Assembly: GCF_017916325.1 (NCBI RefSeq)
Contig: NC_090147.1
Coordinates: 260,001 to 324,000, forward strand
Direction of reading: 5' to 3'
DNA from: Leishmania martiniquensis
Lineage: Eukaryota; Euglenozoa; Kinetoplastea; Trypanosomatida; Trypanosomatidae
DNA length: 64,000 nt
In this document: positions 51,101 to 60,953 of the stretch, one piece after another
Layout of the letters: each line of letters begins with the position of its first letter
Numbering within the stretch: position 1 is the stretch's first letter
Translations under genes and position numbers: made by a program
The notes under the pieces: generated by a model
Told to the model about the DNA's origin: nothing
Database searches by the model: none
The model's input: the letters and a program-made list of their open reading frames with translations, nothing else

Positions 51101-52476
51101 ACGCCGGGCCTTCTACTTGCCGCGGAAGCATTGGCTCGAGCGATGCGGCGAGCGGTGCTCACGGGGCGCAGGCGTCTTTCTCGTTCGGGGACAGCTTTTC
51201 CTACGATCATGGAGCATCCGCGCCAGGCGTCCGCGCGGCAGAGCTCATCGCACAGCTGTCTCACCCCTCATCAGCGGCTTCTTTCGTCGGTGCTGTTGCG
51301 AACTCCGGCGGTGTGCCGGCCATGCAGGGTGGGGCCTCAAACATAAACGGCCACCGAAATGTGCTTCACAGCGGAGATGTGGCGCTTCAGCAGTACCTTC
51401 GCGACACGGTGCAGCAAGTGCTCGCCGATGAAGAAAGGCGGAGGGCTTTCCCGCGTGAGCCGCACCGTTCATCACAGCAGCGGCTGGACGGCTGCTGCTC
51501 TATCCCTGCCGCTCTTGGGTACCATGGAGAGGGCGCTCTTAGTGCGGGGGAAGCGGAGGAAGACGATTTCGGCTCTGCGTCTCGCCCCCGCTCGTCCGTC
51601 GCTGTGCCACTGACGCGACCAACGCCACAGCCACTGTCGACGGTATCCCTTGCAAACGGCAGCGGGGCGACTCGCATGGTTGAGGCAGGCGGCAGAAGCC
51701 GACACAAGGCACACGGGCGCGACTCCGATAGAGAGCGAGACAGCTCTGACGGTACTGCCGCGGCGACTCGGAGCGGCTGCTTGGCTACTGCAGTTTGGCA
51801 AAAGACGGCGATCGCCCTGCCAGCAGCATCCACCCATCATTCCTGTCGAAGGGAGGGAGGCATCGCTGACACTCTTGAACAGCTAGCCAGTCGACAGCAA
51901 CAGCTCTTGCAGTCCCTGAGCCACTTGCCACATGTAGGGATGCCCCCAGCAGCGCACAACGCCGCCCTCTCCTCCTCGCTAACGTTGCCAGCGACAGCAG
52001 CAGAAGCGCCCCTCAGCGGCGCCGATATCACGGCGTTCACATCTCTTTCCCTTCAGGATCACGGTGGCTGCCTTCCGTATCAGGGCCGGCAGGGGCCCGA
52101 GCGTCCCGGCGGCGCAACAAGTGCAGACGCCGCCGGCAAGGTGCCAACGGCCACTGCCCCTTCATTTACTAACCACTCCGAGAAGGTTGGACGGGGCGCT
52201 GATTCGCATGATCGCCCTCCCGCCTCGATGCGCTCTGCGAAGGAGAGCGACGGCGGCACCGATATCGAGCTCGATCCTCGACAGCTCTCCTACTCTACCA
52301 CTGCGGCAACGACTCAGCTTAGAGACGTAGAGCAGGGTGACCAATCATCAGTGGAGGGAGGCAGGAGCAACGCGATCGTGGCGACAACGGCCGCTGCAAG
52401 CACGAGGTATGCGCCATCGGTATCGGACGTGTCGTCGCTGTCGCAGCTCGAGCGACGATTTGCGACGCCGTTCTGA
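48124..52476 (+). CDS. large coiled-coil protein, function unknown
   Basis: The first in-frame ATG (48,124) gives 1,450 residues. Residues 1-190 are Pro/Ser/Ala-rich. Residues ~192-612 are an almost unbroken coiled coil rich in Q, E, R, A and L (for example LREQHKLFQRL-type heptads, and DQLDTLASERDAMQAQRDAC). Residues ~620-1,450 are low-complexity Ser/Ala/Pro sequence with short repeats of SSA and TPLA and no recognised fold. Trypanosomatid cytoskeletal, basal-body and flagellar proteins often look like this, but nothing here identifies a location. No clear pyrimidine tract sits immediately upstream, so the start is less certain than for its neighbours; a later ATG at residue 13 is possible. 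Confidence 0.75.
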   Translation: MQTKNECSGESCMPATLLLPPPPLAHQHGSSPFRAPRATLDASTDAATVAAGRALSEGYIVDHQQMVPATPPSSSSATPPSPPHTPTASEVCALRSLPDTPAGPVWAAAPPSPVTSHSASEASPSSMSSQPTASAGRRRGSACKRNRGSSRGAITLEPQHQSPPVVPAGTEAISESGLTRPAAGGSSARSVPLPLLVEQQRDRICALVQERDSASAKLRELHKLFQRLQGDYEEATREADGLRLQLNSLRAQHETQGEENRLLRAGSARQQQRIQQFDAEWASNSKYLRDQLDTLASERDAMQAQRDACMADSNDLRRQLIQLQADMHRLESKHREALQAQADAHAQQLRSALHDKDEQLQARAAATRREARLVQQELDQLDAGHTAAHEERASMRWRLSELETVVTKKEQLRAELERTVSVLRSRLTDQEEAARQDAQRYAQRAQDLEQLYRGQVAQEQHRVQALQDDLAAARKVTQEALRQQEALQQSHREQSRDFAARASKLEDDLRQQLRAVRTELEEAQARALEHEAAARRSQREAEALRATLSSEQEAHERLQQAHAAQAQQLSRAESNVRLLQTRLRDKESEAELLRCAMEKTAWTREMQQSVHHTLASLLGVPRVSVRGGRRRRKGEEVGAEGWPPALQLEWAVGEDRGAPSPPVCKGQQTDDAARTGSGATVYAAPEGGESIPSASEAEGITSSSSSRSAVPVKSAQTDRKTSTCSPPFLPATPTHSSPGQHVETIERTAPRGADPSSAEAHAELSAEDDHPTQPSLSSRAAPPLAAPPPLHPGTPRKPGAAVFSQGFTDYAAAAYSTTPAHRGAGVGTSRLSPPLRVLTVIPPNTAAFSGAPAAAGAASSLRAPTGVSSTQPLATPLRSRHKVSHVYNIPGEEQQHQAEAASASLGPYAADAGRELPRAQRSWPSTPLARQACEVFFDDPAGALRARCVPSAMWSRGADAGGVAGVPGGHQRRATSAQLASASSAQVGAFNTYAGPSTCRGSIGSSDAASGAHGAQASFSFGDSFSYDHGASAPGVRAAELIAQLSHPSSAASFVGAVANSGGVPAMQGGASNINGHRNVLHSGDVALQQYLRDTVQQVLADEERRRAFPREPHRSSQQRLDGCCSIPAALGYHGEGALSAGEAEEDDFGSASRPRSSVAVPLTRPTPQPLSTVSLANGSGATRMVEAGGRSRHKAHGRDSDRERDSSDGTAAATRSGCLATAVWQKTAIALPAASTHHSCRREGGIADTLEQLASRQQQLLQSLSHLPHVGMPPAAHNAALSSSLTLPATAAEAPLSGADITAFTSLSLQDHGGCLPYQGRQGPERPGGATSADAAGKVPTATAPSFTNHSEKVGRGADSHDRPPASMRSAKESDGGTDIELDPRQLSYSTTAATTQLRDVEQGDQSSVEGGRSNAIVATTAAASTRYAPSVSDVSSLSQLERRFATPF

Positions 52477-53639
52477 ATAGCACAGGAACGGCTCCGAGGG
52501 GGAGGTGAATGAGCCGCAGGGTGATGTGCGCGTGTGCCTTTGAGAAGAGGGGGATCGCTTCTTCCGTCTGCCGAGGAGTGGCAGTGTCGTGCTGCCCGCT
52601 CCTGTGACGCGGCGGCTCTCGGCGCATGTCTCGCTGGTCCGCTTTCTTTTGCGCGTGACTCTCTGCTCTTTGGTTTCGCATGCACGGAGAGGACGGCACC
52701 GTTCCCCTGTCCTGGCACGAAGGGATGGGGCTTATCACGACAACGCAGCCTGATAGAACAGCGAGGCTGACACGGAAGGAGGAGAGGTGCGTGTGCGTAG
52801 GCGTGTGTGTGTGTGTGATGGGGAGTGAGCGAGTCCGCACCACCGCATCGACTTCGAAAAAAAACGAAAAACAAAAAAAAAGAGTCGGTGAGCGCGGCAG
52901 CGTGAAGTGGAAAGGGGAAAAATGCTGTGTGCGTGTGCGTGAGGAGGAGGATAGGCTTCGCTTCGGGGCGAGTGGTACGGGGCGAGGGCAGGGGCAGAAT
53001 GGTGCAGCGGCTGCGAGAGCTGGTCAATGAGTATGCGCTTGCTGGTTGTGCTGGCGCGTGGGGGGATGGGCGGTCTCGGTGCGCCTGTGCGCGCCTATGC
53101 CTCTCGCTCGCTTCACTACATCGAGGCGGGCTACTTTTCTCCTCCTGCGCTCCCAAACACACTTTCACTCTGAGCAGACGCATCCTCTGCGTTGTACAGA
53201 GCGCACGTGGTCTCTCCCCGTGCACAAACGCATGCACACACATGCACAGACAGATAGACAGACAGACAGACAGACACACGACTGCAGCAAGACGACTACC
53301 CGCGCACGCGGATGTGAGAGGACGTGTTTGCGCTCACCCCCCTGCTCGCCTCTTTTCCTTAGTTTGCTGCTCTGTGCTTCATGCGCACAGCTACGCCCTG
53401 ACTCCCTACCTCACCGTCGAACTTTTTTTTCTGTGGTGCTCCAAAGAAATACATTGCTCTGCACTCGCCACACACAGCGGCGCACACGGACACATACTGG
53501 GACGAAGAGGGGCTGATATTTAAGCGGCACACACCCACACACATCACGTTGCCCAAACGCGTTCATTGCTCTCTCCCCTTGCTTTCTGTGAGACAGAGTA
53601 CGACTGTGATACACAACAGCCCAAGTGAAGACGCTGTAG
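52477..53639. other. intergenic, no gene seen
   Basis: 1.2 kb with GT/CA repeats (52,800-52,820; 53,230-53,280, including a CAGA run) and A-rich stretches. No supported frame. Confidence 0.55.
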
Positions 53640-53668
53640 CTCCCCTATTACCCCCTTCTCTTTCCCAG
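53640..53668 (+). promoter_or_regulatory. possible spliced-leader acceptor for ALAT
   Basis: The tract TCCCCTATTACCCCCTTCTC continues as TTTCCCAG, with AG at 53,667-53,668. This would leave a 10-nt 5' UTR, unusually short, so an upstream AG may be used instead. Confidence 0.45.
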
Positions 53669-53678
53669 AGCTTTCATC

Positions 53679-55172
53679 ATGTTGCGCCACACCGTTCGCC
53701 GCTTATCACCAACGTCATGCTACCTGAACCCCCGGGTGGTGGAGGCGGAGTACGCCGTGCGAGGGCTAATCCCGTCCCGCGCAGACGAAATTAAGGCAGA
53801 CTTAGCCGCTGGCCGTGGCAGGTACTTGTTCGACAGTCTTGTGTACTGCAACATTGGCAACCCACAGTCGCTGGGGCAGATGCCGCTGACCTTCCACCGG
53901 CAGGTGATGGCGCTGGTGGATGCGCCGTTTCTGCTGGGGGACGCAGAAATCGTGGCGCGGATGCCAGCGGACGCCGTTGCGCGCGCACGTGGATACTTAG
54001 CGGAGATTGGGACGGGCACCGGCGCGTACACAGAATCCTTCGGGTACCGCTTCGCGCGCGCCGCCGTTGCCGCGTACATTAATGATGAGTGCCGCGGCGT
54101 GGGCCCCTCCGTGACAGTAGATGACATCTGTCTGACGGACGGCGCGAGCACGGGTGTAAAGGTGCTCCTGCAGCTGCTTGTGGGCGGCGCAAGCGACGCG
54201 GTGATGGTCCCAATACCACAGTATCCGCTGTACACTGCGCAGATTGCGCTGCTTGGCGGGACGAAAGTGCCGTACTACCTTTGCGAGGCGGAGGGGTGGG
54301 CGCTGCAGACACCCGATCTCGCCACCGCGTACGAGCGGTGCGTGGCGGAGAGTGGCGCAACACCGCGGGTGCTTGTGTGCATCAATCCTGGAAACCCGAC
54401 AGGGAACGTGCTGGAGCGCAGCGTGATGGAGGATGCTGTACGCTTCTGCCACGAACGTGGCGTGCTGCTGCTGGCCGACGAGGTGTACCGGGAGAACGTG
54501 TACGACGCGCGGCGCCAGTTTGTGAGCTTCCGCGAAGTTGTGCTTGGCATGCCTGCACCGTACTGCACAGAGACGATGCTCGTGTCTCTGCACTCAACGT
54601 CGAAAGGGGTAATTGGGGAATGCGGACGGCGCGGAGGGTACTTCTGCATGACGAACCTGCCACGCGCGATGCGTGAGCAGGTTCTGAAGCTGTGCTCGAT
54701 CAACCTATGCGCGAACGTGAATGGACAGGTGATGACTGCGCTCATGTGCTCACCTCCGCGCGAGGGCGATGCGAGCTACACGCTGTACCGGCGTGAGTAC
54801 GACGGCATCTTCTCGGGGCTGAAGGAGCGCGCTGAGCTGCTGGCGCGCGAGCTTGCGACGGTGCGTGGGTTCTCGTGCCAGCCGGTGGAGGGTGCTATGT
54901 ACGCATTCCCACAGATCACGCTGCCTGCCGCGTATGCAGCGCGGAACGAGGAGCTCAACTCAAAGGAGGGGCGGCGACTCGCGGTGGACACACGATGGGC
55001 GCTGGAGTTGCTGGAGTCGAGCGGGATTGTTGTGGTGCCGGGGTCTGGGTTCGGGCAAGAGCGAGGGACGCTGCACTTTCGGACGACTATCCTGCCGCCG
55101 CTCGCACAGATGAAGAGGATGGTGCGCGCGATCCGCGAGTTCCAGGAGGGGATCTACAGGCAGTACGCGTAG
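53679..55172 (+). CDS. ALAT: alanine aminotransferase
   Basis: This 497-residue class I/II pyridoxal-phosphate enzyme interconverts alanine and 2-oxoglutarate with pyruvate and glutamate. Hallmarks run in order. LVYCNIGNPQSLGQMPLTFHRQ is near the start, and GAYTESFGYRFARAAVA precedes the large domain. TDGASTGVK lies in the cofactor phosphate loop, followed by VPIPQYPLYTAQI. CINPGNPTGNVL carries the Asn-Pro-Thr-Gly motif, and LLADEVYRENVY the Asp-x-x-Tyr that contacts the pyridine ring. The Schiff-base lysine is Lys309 in HSTSKGVIGECG. Length equals that of known trypanosomatid and animal enzymes. The first ~18 residues (MLRHTVRRLSPTSCYLNP) could act as a mitochondrial presequence; dual or cytosolic location is also possible. 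In parasites the enzyme produces alanine as an end product of glycolysis. Confidence 0.95.
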   Translation: MLRHTVRRLSPTSCYLNPRVVEAEYAVRGLIPSRADEIKADLAAGRGRYLFDSLVYCNIGNPQSLGQMPLTFHRQVMALVDAPFLLGDAEIVARMPADAVARARGYLAEIGTGTGAYTESFGYRFARAAVAAYINDECRGVGPSVTVDDICLTDGASTGVKVLLQLLVGGASDAVMVPIPQYPLYTAQIALLGGTKVPYYLCEAEGWALQTPDLATAYERCVAESGATPRVLVCINPGNPTGNVLERSVMEDAVRFCHERGVLLLADEVYRENVYDARRQFVSFREVVLGMPAPYCTETMLVSLHSTSKGVIGECGRRGGYFCMTNLPRAMREQVLKLCSINLCANVNGQVMTALMCSPPREGDASYTLYRREYDGIFSGLKERAELLARELATVRGFSCQPVEGAMYAFPQITLPAAYAARNEELNSKEGRRLAVDTRWALELLESSGIVVVPGSGFGQERGTLHFRTTILPPLAQMKRMVRAIREFQEGIYRQYA

Positions 55173-56625
55173 AGATCTGAAGGCGCGTGTGCGCACGTTC
55201 AAGTAGACAGACGCTGCGGTTTTGCACTCCTGTGCAGTGTTGCTGCCGCGATTGGGGAATGTCTCGTCAATATGTGTGTATGCAATTCCTTCTCACTTCC
55301 CGCTGCGTGCACGGGGACTCGGTGCTTGCTTATGTTTGCCCTGTAGGGCATCTCCTCCCCTTCGCTTTTCCTTCCCTCTCCCCTGCCTGTTTCTTTGCGA
55401 TGTGGAGCGCTTCGCATGCCTGCCTCTCTTCTCTTGGACTTGCTCCCAAATCTCTGCCGGCCTTTGTGTGTGAGGTGTGTGTGTGTGCGCCATCCCCTTC
55501 TCTTCGCTTGAACACAACATCTCTTCGATTGCGCTCATCTATTCTTCCCTGTCCCCTCCCTCCCTCGGCTCCGGTCCGCGCATCCACTTGAGGTGATCGG
55601 CGTATGGCTTCCCCTCACCTCGGCCAAAAGCGCAGGAGGCGCACGAAGCGGGAGGGGAAGGGGGAGGACTGGCGGCGCAGCGACGTTTTACCGCAGCGCG
55701 CAGTGTGAGGCGCTCATGGGACGTCTGCGAATGGGATAGCGAATCCTGGAGCACTGACGGTTCGCCGGTGTCTCTGACTCCTCTTACCTCTCTCGCGTGC
55801 CTGCTTTTCTGTGCGCAACCGCCCCTGCGCGTGAGGCTTGCTGGCGGACTCACTTCCTCTTGGCGAGCACGCACCGGTCACCCCTTCCCTCTCGCCGCCC
55901 CTCCGCTCCACGCGGGTCGCATTTCCCGCTCCTCATGACACACACTCACACACACACATTTCTGCCGGTCACGGCGGTTTCTGCTTTACCGTTGCGCACT
56001 TGTGCCGACTCGCCACCGCCTCAGCACCCCCCCGCACGCTCAGCAACTAGTTAGACCGCGCGTGCACGCACAGGCAGGCACACATCGGCCATCACAAGAG
56101 CTCTGCACGCATCTCCCCTCGCCTCGCCGCTGTTCACGAAGTGCTGCTCGTTACCCTATCCCTTCGGCCTCCCCTGGTGTGCTCCACTGTCTCTGCCAGT
56201 GCCCGCTCTCGGGGGCTTCGAAACGCGCACACACGTGCTCATAGAGACGCCGCTCCCCTCCCTTCTTCCTCTCACCACACGCGAAGAGGGCGCCCTCTTT
56301 CCGCCTCGTTGCCAACCCGCCACTCATCGACGTCGTCTTTGCTCTCCACCGGCATTCATAGAATTGTTGCACTCGCGTGTGTATCCGTGTAAAGGCCCCC
56401 TTCCCTCCTCCCCCCTTCCGCGCTCTCGCCCTCTTTGGTGCTTTTCGTGGATGCGACTCCGCCATCCTCTGCACTGTCGTTTGCACAGCACCACACGCCG
56501 CTGGTGATCGGCTCCCTGTGCCGCTCTGTGATTACCTTTCTAGTGCGTCATTGCCACCTTCCCACCCCCTACGCGGCCGCGTCCCCAAGCACACACACAT
56601 ACACACATAGACACGCTCCATCCTC
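55173..56625. other. intergenic, no gene seen
   Basis: 1.45 kb rich in C/T tracts, particularly 56,396-56,440, and CA repeats (55,945-55,962; 56,590-56,605). It probably holds the ALAT 3' UTR and the PrimPol 5' UTR. Confidence 0.55.
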
Positions 56626-58875
56626 ATGCGCCGATGCGAGCGCCTCCTTCAGCGCTGCTTAGGCGGCGTATTGCACAACTCCGCACATCTTTTTGCCTCT
56701 TCGCGCTCCCATCGAAGCGGCCGTCGTGGGGGCGGTGCTGAGGCTGCTGCCACGATCCCGAGCGCAGTGGAGGCTGACGGTGAGCTGCTCCGTTCGACAG
56801 AGGCAGGGACTAGGCCCACGGCGGACCGTCGCGGGCGCCAACGACACCCGCCGGCGCAGCTACTGGACAGTCTTGACGGGGGCGACTCGCAAGGTTCTGC
56901 CAGCGACGCTGTGAACCCCGTAGAGCGACTCCTGAGGAAGCATGAGGTGGCTGCCGGCGGCGGCTCCGCCAATGCGATCCCAGTCCCGGGAAAGTCTCGG
57001 CCAAAGGCGAAGAACGGGCTCGTGGTGCCTCCCACGAGTGCCGAGGAGCCAATGTCGGGTGGGGGCAATGATGGGGACGGCGCCGGCCTAGACGGGCCGT
57101 CTTCCATGTCGTCTTCGGTGGCGCCGACCGCAACGCAGCAGCAGCAGCACCTCTTGACGAACCCCTTCCGCGGCCTGCGCGCCGACGTGTCCCGTAGCTA
57201 CCGTGTCGACCAGCTGATGGAGGAGGCGACAGCCGCGGACTTACTGTTCGCCCGTCAGGAGAAGAAGTCGACCGCCTTCTCTTTCCTGCACTTTCGCGCT
57301 GGCGAACCGTTCTATCGAGGACACTGGGGAAGCGTGGCCGAAATGCAGGCGCAGCTCGACGCGTCCGCCGCGGCCGCGCAGATGACGATGCCGAAGCGCA
57401 TCTCGGCCCCCTACGTGCGCGGCACCCCGATCCCCGGCCTCACGCTCTTCAACAACGATCTCGGCCTGCAAAGCCCGCTCGTGCAGTGCCGCTATCCTTT
57501 GATTGTCGCTCAGCGGCTTCTGCTGTTCCCCGATAACTTACGGCACTTCCACACCATCTGCGGACGTGAGGACGTGCCCTGCGACTTCTACGCCGACCTC
57601 GACCTCCCCGGCGAGTCCGCGGCCCAGGGGGAGAAGACGCTGTTAGAGGTGCTCAACTACCTGCAGGTGCGCCTGCCGGGCGTCGGCTTCACGGACCCGT
57701 TCTTCCTCGTCTTGACGAACGCCGTGCCGAGCAGCGACAAGATCTCTTACCACATTCACGCGCGGAGCCTCACGTTCTTGACGAATCGCACCCTTGAAGC
57801 CGTCGGTGAGGCCACCCCCAAGCGCAACGTGAAGCGCAAGCCTGCAGGGAGGAAGACGAAGGCGGCCAAGAAGAAGGGCTCAGCCGCATCCGCGCCGGCA
57901 ACGCCTGCAGACCTCGAGTTGGGCGAGGACGCTCTACGCGAGGGGCAGGATGAGGATGCGTACGACGATCTCAGCGACATGGTCAGCGCCGTGGAGGGCA
58001 GCGGCAAGGGCGCGGCCGTCCCGAAGGTGATAGTATTCCAGGATTACCGGACTGTGAAGCTGATCGCCGAGGAGGTGAATCAGACGCTCGGCCGGGAGGT
58101 CATTGACCACAACTGCTACAGGCCGAACGGCATGCTGCGCTGCGCCTTCAGCGCTAAGTTAGCTTCGGCGCAGGATCACAACTACCGCCTGAAGGCCGAC
58201 AGCGCCGCGGAGGCAGCGCGCAAGCGTCTGGTACCACTCGTGACAGCCTCCGACCCGGCACTGCAGCAACGCCTGTCGGAGACAGAGTCGGTGCTGCGCA
58301 CTATGACCGATCCGGAAATATTGGAGCTTACCTTCGTCACCAGGCACCTAGACGTGGACCCCAAGGTGATCAAGGCGGCGCACGAGCGCGCCGTCAGTCT
58401 CTCGGCGCTCGAGAGCCACGCCCCGGCTGGGAGTGAGGAGCACCGGCGCTGCGTCGCCGCGCTACACGCGACAACAAAGCACCGCTTCAAGCTGATTCGC
58501 CAACGCCACATCACGGGCCCGCAGGGAGCACAGGCCGTGGAATACGATGCCTACGGCAACGCGGTCTCGCCCTTCCTCACGGAGGCCGCTAAGTGGCGCC
58601 GTTTCAAGGCGGTCACGGCGAAGCTGCGCACGTTGCCGCCCCGAGCGGCGGAGAGCTACGACGTGTGGGTGCGCGTCGGCCTCGCCCTCCACAACTTCAG
58701 CAACGAGGACCACGTTTTCGAGGAGTGGGTGCTCTTTTCACTAAAATCACCGCTGAAGTACTCGCGGGAGGTGTGCCGTAGGAAATGGTTGCAGTTCGAG
58801 CGCAACCCCGATGCGCTGAATTGGCGCCGCGGGTACAACTACCTGAACTCGACCGTGTGGCGTCAGGTAGGATAG
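56626..58875 (+). CDS. PPL2: PrimPol-like protein with PriCT-2-like C-terminus (probable PPL2)
   Basis: The protein has 749 residues, with a basic N-terminus and a disordered region to ~175. The archaeo-eukaryotic primase core follows. CDFYADLDL supplies the metal-binding acids (Asp324 and Asp326, Asp320 nearby). KISYHIHARSL supplies the Ser374-x-His376 nucleotide-binding motif. REVIDHNCYRPNGMLRCAFS supplies the third acid, Asp494, and the Y-x-x-N-x-x-x-R pattern of PrimPol enzymes. Residues ~656-745 (YDVWVRVGLALHNFSNEDHV and a later W..FERNP) resemble the PriCT-2 domain usually found after primases of viruses and plasmids. Trypanosomes have two such proteins, PPL1 and PPL2. From memory, T. 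brucei PPL2 lies close to ALAT, as here, and is a translesion polymerase needed after bulk DNA replication. An insert at ~400-460 is Lys/Ala-rich. The PPL2 name rests on synteny. Confidence 0.8.
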   Translation: MRRCERLLQRCLGGVLHNSAHLFASSRSHRSGRRGGGAEAAATIPSAVEADGELLRSTEAGTRPTADRRGRQRHPPAQLLDSLDGGDSQGSASDAVNPVERLLRKHEVAAGGGSANAIPVPGKSRPKAKNGLVVPPTSAEEPMSGGGNDGDGAGLDGPSSMSSSVAPTATQQQQHLLTNPFRGLRADVSRSYRVDQLMEEATAADLLFARQEKKSTAFSFLHFRAGEPFYRGHWGSVAEMQAQLDASAAAAQMTMPKRISAPYVRGTPIPGLTLFNNDLGLQSPLVQCRYPLIVAQRLLLFPDNLRHFHTICGREDVPCDFYADLDLPGESAAQGEKTLLEVLNYLQVRLPGVGFTDPFFLVLTNAVPSSDKISYHIHARSLTFLTNRTLEAVGEATPKRNVKRKPAGRKTKAAKKKGSAASAPATPADLELGEDALREGQDEDAYDDLSDMVSAVEGSGKGAAVPKVIVFQDYRTVKLIAEEVNQTLGREVIDHNCYRPNGMLRCAFSAKLASAQDHNYRLKADSAAEAARKRLVPLVTASDPALQQRLSETESVLRTMTDPEILELTFVTRHLDVDPKVIKAAHERAVSLSALESHAPAGSEEHRRCVAALHATTKHRFKLIRQRHITGPQGAQAVEYDAYGNAVSPFLTEAAKWRRFKAVTAKLRTLPPRAAESYDVWVRVGLALHNFSNEDHVFEEWVLFSLKSPLKYSREVCRRKWLQFERNPDALNWRRGYNYLNSTVWRQVG

Positions 58876-60847
58876 GATCAGCGGGGAAGGTGAGGAGAGG
58901 GAGTGCTTATACGCCACGCGCCGTCACCCGTCTGCGTACCACCGGGTGGTACAGAGCCTCTTTACCTCAGCGGTGGTGCTGACGTGCTGGGTGACGCACT
59001 TGGGAACACCTATGCAATCGATTGGTCACCCTCGCGTGCCACCATCTTTGCGAGGCGTGCGCGTGCCAATGAACTGGCGGCTTGTGCTTGGCAGGCCAGG
59101 GGGTGTCTGCGTGCGCGGTTGTGGCAGCAAAGTAGCCGAGCGGGAAATGAAGAGGAGTACAGCAAGGGCGAAGAGAGACAGAGAGTGGGTGTGGTGGCCT
59201 TGACGACGACAGTGTGGATGACGTGCGCGTGTGAGATGCGTAGGGGTGGCACGTGAAGGCGACGCGCACACTTTCGACCATGCGAACGCTGCTTACACAG
59301 GTTCTTCCCTCTTCGCCCTGTGCTGTCGCGCACACGCCACACTTTGACGCACCGCTGCCCGAGTCGGTTTCTATCTTCTCTCCCCATCCTCGACACGTCT
59401 TGTGCGCGCGTTAACAGTGGTGGCTTTCACCTCACCCGCATACCTTTGCTGGCGATGCATTGCGCCCTCTCCCAGTGGGGTGCGAAGAGTGCATGTTTCA
59501 TTAAACGTCACTGATATATATATATATAAACACACACACACAAATTGTTTCTCCCTCCGCGTTGGGCTGTACGGTGGCGGCGTGGCGCAGCGAGTGAGCG
59601 AACGGCTTTTGTTTTCCTTTTATCGTCTCTTTCGACGCCCTTTCTCCCACCTCTCTTTTCCTTCATTCTGCTCACTTCTGTGGGGCCACTCCGTACGTCT
59701 GTGCGTCTGTGTGTGCGCGTGCGCAGACAACGGAGAGATTGGTGGTGGGGAAGGGATGGGCGTAAGCGTCATGGCTGAATGCCATGTGGTCATGGTGTTC
59801 ACTCGCCTTCTTTTTCCTTTTCTTCGTCGTCGGCCCTTCGCGCACTCCTTCCCCTCACCAACATCGCCACCGGCCCTGTCTCTCTCTCTCTCGCTTACCC
59901 CCTTTCTTCCTCCGATAGCCGCAGCTCCCATAGATGCTCCCCTCTCTGCCATCGTTACGACATTGCCGGGACTAGTTTTGATTCGTGCGTCTTTAGGGCT
60001 TCACATGCCTCCCTTCGTGTGTGCATGTGTGTGTGTGTGCATCACCCTCTCTCTCTCTGCCGCAGGTGTGCTGGCGAGCTGTACTGAATTTCTCTGTTGA
60101 GTGGTAGATGGTGCGGTGTGCCCGGGGCAGGCGCAGGCGGCCCTTTCTCTCTCTGTGTGTGTGTGTGATGTGCTGGGGGCGCCTCCTCCATCGCACACTC
60201 AGCTTCTCAAAGGACAGGAAAACGGGAAAACATGTTTCTCTGCGCCTTCGATCGCCTCCTCCAGTGTGCTGACGCCCACACGTCGGCGCTCGCACAGTGA
60301 CCGCGACGACGCACTGACGAGCCGCAAGACGGCGACATGGCGCTGCTTGACACTTTGTCAGAGACGGAGGAGCTCTGCACCGGGGGGGGGAAGGCGACCG
60401 TGAAGGTGACAGTGATAGTAGCGGTGGTGCGTTGTCGCACTGCTGCCTCATCCGCACGGTGCTTTTTATCCCGCGTAGCGCCAACCCCGTCGCCGCTGCA
60501 CTCCAAGGGCCGTGCCCTCGGCACCACTTCAGGTGTTCTTACTCAGGCAAAGCGTTAACATGGTGTCCTCGGAGCAGCATGCGTGTGCCCTGCGCGTACG
60601 CGTGCGATCTTGACTGCTGTGACGGCAAGCGCCTCAGCGCAGGCCCACCTCGCTCTCTCCTCCTCCTCGACACTTCCTCTGGCTCTCCTCGTTGTGTGCC
60701 TGGCGCCGTTTTCCCTCCCTCCCTGCGCGCTTGCCTGAGTGTGCTACGCATCGGTGCATACCTGTGCGTATGCGTGCGCGCACGGTGCTTCTTTTCTGTT
60801 GACTCCCGTTGGTCGACGTTGTGCAAGAGAACTGCGGGCGAGGACGT
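58876..60847. other. intergenic, no gene seen
   Basis: About 2 kb of C/T, GT and CA repeats, with an AT/CA block at 59,514-59,542. Open frames begin at non-ATG codons or encode repeat translation, and none is supported. Confidence 0.55.
59514..59542. repeat. compound (AT)n-(CA)n microsatellite
   Basis: About seven AT units, AAA, then six CA units. Confidence 0.9.
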
Positions 60848-60889
60848 CACACACACACACGCATATATATATATATATATATATATATA
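60848..60889. repeat. compound (CA)n-(AT)n microsatellite close to a start codon
   Basis: Seven CA units, GC, then thirteen AT units. It ends 64 bp before the ATG of the LisH gene and thus sits in or next to its 5' UTR. Confidence 0.9.
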
Positions 60890-60953
60890 CAAGCCTTGGC
60901 GCAGCGGAGAGGCTCGTGTCTCTCTCCATCTCTGGCCGCGTTGCTCGTTCACA

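Noticed and set aside
60432..60953. N-terminal extension of the LisH protein by 174 codons
   Set aside because: Begins with GTG and translates CA/AT microsatellites into HTHAYIYIYIY; the conserved domain begins right after ATG 60,954.
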